DNA of 14,143 bases from Lachnospiraceae bacterium (GTDB lineage Bacteria > Bacillota > Clostridia > Lachnospirales > Lachnospiraceae), in the NCBI GenBank assembly GCA_009774245.1, contig VSNM01000106.1:1-14143 (forward strand), given 5' to 3'. Positions 12,490 to 14,143 of the stretch are shown here, piece after piece. Below the pieces are notes generated by a model. It was not told the origin of the DNA. It saw nothing but the letters and a program-made list of their open reading frames with translations, and searched no databases. Position 1 is the stretch's first letter, and every line of letters begins with the position of its first letter. Position numbers and translations under genes: made by a program.

Positions 12490-14143
12490 ATGAAACAAAA
12501 AGAAAAAGAACGCAGGGAAAAAGTGCAGTTTGGGATTTCTCTCAAGGTACAACTGGTCATCGGTTTTGCAGTGCCGATTATCCTGATGGTGGTGGTGGGC
12601 ATGGTCTCTTACTACAGCGCCTCGTCTGGCATGATTGAAAATTATGAAAACTCCGCTGTCAATGCGCTCGATATGACAATGGAATGCATGGAGAGGGGAT
12701 TTGCGCCCTGTGTGGCAAATGCGCTGGAGCTCGCAAATAACACTACAGTATCCTCCTACGTGCAGGGTGGATTTGACGTAGATTCCTCAAGGCAGAGCAC
12801 GGCGCGGCAGTCCGTGACGAAGGATATCCTGGTCAAGCAGACGACCAATGACTTTATTGAAAATATCCACATCATTCCAAATGGAAATATTATCGCGATG
12901 ACGACGGCAAACACCTCCAACGCCAACGTGCAGGGGTTTATGCAGAGGCTGCGGGAGTCCGAGGATCAGGGAATGATGCAGGAGACCGGGCTTGTGTGGG
13001 GGAGCAGGCATCCGTTTGTGGATGAGCGGTGCGGGCTTTCAGAGGATGGCTATATCTTATACTGCAGTTACCGTGTCGGTACAGAAGAGCAGGGCGGACT
13101 GGTCATCATCGATATCCGCGCACAGGCAGTCCGCAGCCTGATGGAGCAGCTCGACTTCGGCGAGGGCAGTTATATGGCGTTTATCACGGCTGACGGGAGG
13201 GAGATCGGATGGGACGAGAGCATTCGGATTTCGGAGCTTGAGTTCTATACTGGGGAGGACGCCACACAGTATGTCACATACAATGGCGTGGAATATTTTT
13301 ATATGGCAAGGCAGAGCGAGACAACCGGCGGGGATTTTGTCGTGATGGTGCCAAAATCCTCGATAACAGGCAGGGCGGACCACATCAGAAGGATTACGCT
13401 GTTTATGGTTGCGCTCGCGGGTGTGGCGGCGGTTTTGCTGGTATGCGTCATCATCGGGGGAATCAGCTCCAACATTGGTGCCAGCATACATACATTGAAT
13501 GAAGTCGCAGGCGGAAATCTTGCGGTAAAGACGCGGGAAAATGGGAAACATGAGTTTGGAAGACTGTATGCGGCCATACAGAACACGGTCAAAAAGATCA
13601 GGGAACTGATAGACATGGTAAAGCAGGTCATGCGCCAGGTGTCCGATTCCGGGATTCAGGTGAGTGAATCCAGTGGGGGCGTTAACAGGATGGTGCACGA
13701 CATGAGAATGGAGATTGACGAGATCGGGCGCAACATTACGCAGGAAGATTCGGAAATCGACATGTGCAATGCCATGATGGAGGCGCTGTCTGCGAGGATC
13801 AAGCAGGTCAACGCGGATATTCAGGACATGATCGCTTACATTAATACGACGAAGCAGACCGTCTCGACAGGTATGGACATGGTTCGGCAGATGACGCAGC
13901 AGTCGGCGGAGACCAGCTCTGTGACCGGCGCGGTGAAGGAACAGGTCAGCATACTGGTCAGCAAACTCGGGGATATCGTACAGTTTGTCGATGTGATTGA
14001 ACTGGACAAGGAGCTGGAGAAACGTGGACTTCGGTTTGTGAGGTATGCAGACGACTGCGTGATAGCAGTCAGAAGCGAAGCAAGCGCAAAGCGTGTCATG
14101 TATTCGGTAACAGACTGGATAGAGAGGAAGCTCGGACTGAAAG
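12490..14143 (+). CDS. Methyl-accepting chemotaxis protein, C-terminus replaced (chimeric, runs off window)
   Basis: Transmembrane chemoreceptor that would relay ligand binding to CheA/CheW. A basic cytoplasmic start (MKQKEKERREK) is followed by a membrane segment at about 21-41, an extracytoplasmic sensor region to about 300 resembling a Cache-type domain (FVDERCGLSEDGYILYCSYR and ISSELEFYTGEDATQYVTY-like segments), a second membrane segment at about 302-323, a HAMP linker (SIHTLNEVAGGNLAVKT) and the start of the coiled-coil signalling domain up to DIVQFVDVI at residue 503. An MCP should continue with NDIA-QTNLLALNASIEAARAGE, the kinase-contact tip. Instead the same open frame continues as ELDKELEKRGLRFVRYADD, a group II intron reverse transcriptase segment, to residue 551 at the window edge. 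As it stands the receptor lacks the tip and its return helix and cannot signal. Start supported by GAGGG with 9-nt spacing. Confidence 0.8.
   Translation, partial: MKQKEKERREKVQFGISLKVQLVIGFAVPIILMVVVGMVSYYSASSGMIENYENSAVNALDMTMECMERGFAPCVANALELANNTTVSSYVQGGFDVDSSRQSTARQSVTKDILVKQTTNDFIENIHIIPNGNIIAMTTANTSNANVQGFMQRLRESEDQGMMQETGLVWGSRHPFVDERCGLSEDGYILYCSYRVGTEEQGGLVIIDIRAQAVRSLMEQLDFGEGSYMAFITADGREIGWDESIRISELEFYTGEDATQYVTYNGVEYFYMARQSETTGGDFVVMVPKSSITGRADHIRRITLFMVALAGVAAVLLVCVIIGGISSNIGASIHTLNEVAGGNLAVKTRENGKHEFGRLYAAIQNTVKKIRELIDMVKQVMRQVSDSGIQVSESSGGVNRMVHDMRMEIDEIGRNITQEDSEIDMCNAMMEALSARIKQVNADIQDMIAYINTTKQTVSTGMDMVRQMTQQSAETSSVTGAVKEQVSILVSKLGDIVQFVDVIELDKELEKRGLRFVRYADDCVIAVRSEASAKRVMYSVTDWIERKLGLK
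13999..14143 (+). mobile_element. Fragment of a group II intron reverse transcriptase
   Basis: The last 48 complete codons read ELDKELEKRGLRFVRYADD, then CVIAVRSEASAKRVMYSVTD and WIERKLGLK. FVRYADD is the catalytic YADD palm motif (RT domain 5), preceded by the LDKELEKRG helix that lies just upstream of it in bacterial group II intron RTs and followed by the typical V-S-A-RVM-S-W-E-KLGLK region (domain 6). Everything that should precede it is missing here: the ribozyme 5' end, RT domains 0-4 and the PQG motif. The element therefore begins mid-gene, directly joined to the chemoreceptor. Whether it continues normally past 14143 cannot be seen. Confidence 0.85.

Noticed and set aside
13057..13698. 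A 213-codon open frame on the minus strand opposite the chemoreceptor.
   Set aside because: Composition is odd (many His, Pro, Cys), no start signal is visible, and the plus strand encodes a recognisable receptor.

Overview
The window looks like chromosomal DNA from a gut-type Clostridia, most probably a Lachnospiraceae member. The grounds are a DUF5688 protein (a family I know mainly from Lachnospiraceae), a TIGR04076-type cysteine protein, a shikimate gene cluster running into efp, a highly expressed pyruvate phosphate dikinase, and strong purine-rich ribosome binding sites throughout. This is inferred from gene content; there is no rRNA or marker phylogeny in the window.

Left part (1-5400), all on the plus strand: a TIGR04076-family protein, an AT-rich GNAT acetyltransferase, a YqeG-type HAD phosphatase, then three shikimate-pathway genes (aroE, aroK, aroQ), elongation factor P with its own promoter, and a DUF5688 protein. 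The aro enzymes supply three steps towards chorismate: dehydroquinate dehydration, dehydroshikimate reduction and shikimate phosphorylation. A compact block of inverted and tandem repeats lies between efp and the DUF5688 gene.

Middle (5400-8410): ppdK, pyruvate phosphate dikinase, complete with all key residues. It has a near-consensus promoter, a structured leader of about 185 nt and a clear intrinsic terminator. It is the best-delimited transcription unit here.

Right part (8410-14143) is accessory in character. A 42-codon small ORF, whose Shine-Dalgarno sequence is buried in a long hairpin, precedes an orphan AAA+ ATPase of unknown role. Convergent to these, on the minus strand, is a YtrA-like GntR repressor / ABC ATPase / ABC-2 permease operon with a clear promoter and an operator-like palindrome, followed by a low-molecular-weight protein tyrosine phosphatase. 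A plus-strand methyl-accepting chemotaxis protein then starts at 12490. Near its conserved signalling tip it switches, in frame, into the YADD palm region of a group II intron reverse transcriptase, and it runs off the window end. That junction is the strangest thing in the window: it is either a truncated retroelement fused to a chemoreceptor or an assembly chimera. No tRNA, rRNA, CRISPR array or complete insertion sequence was seen.
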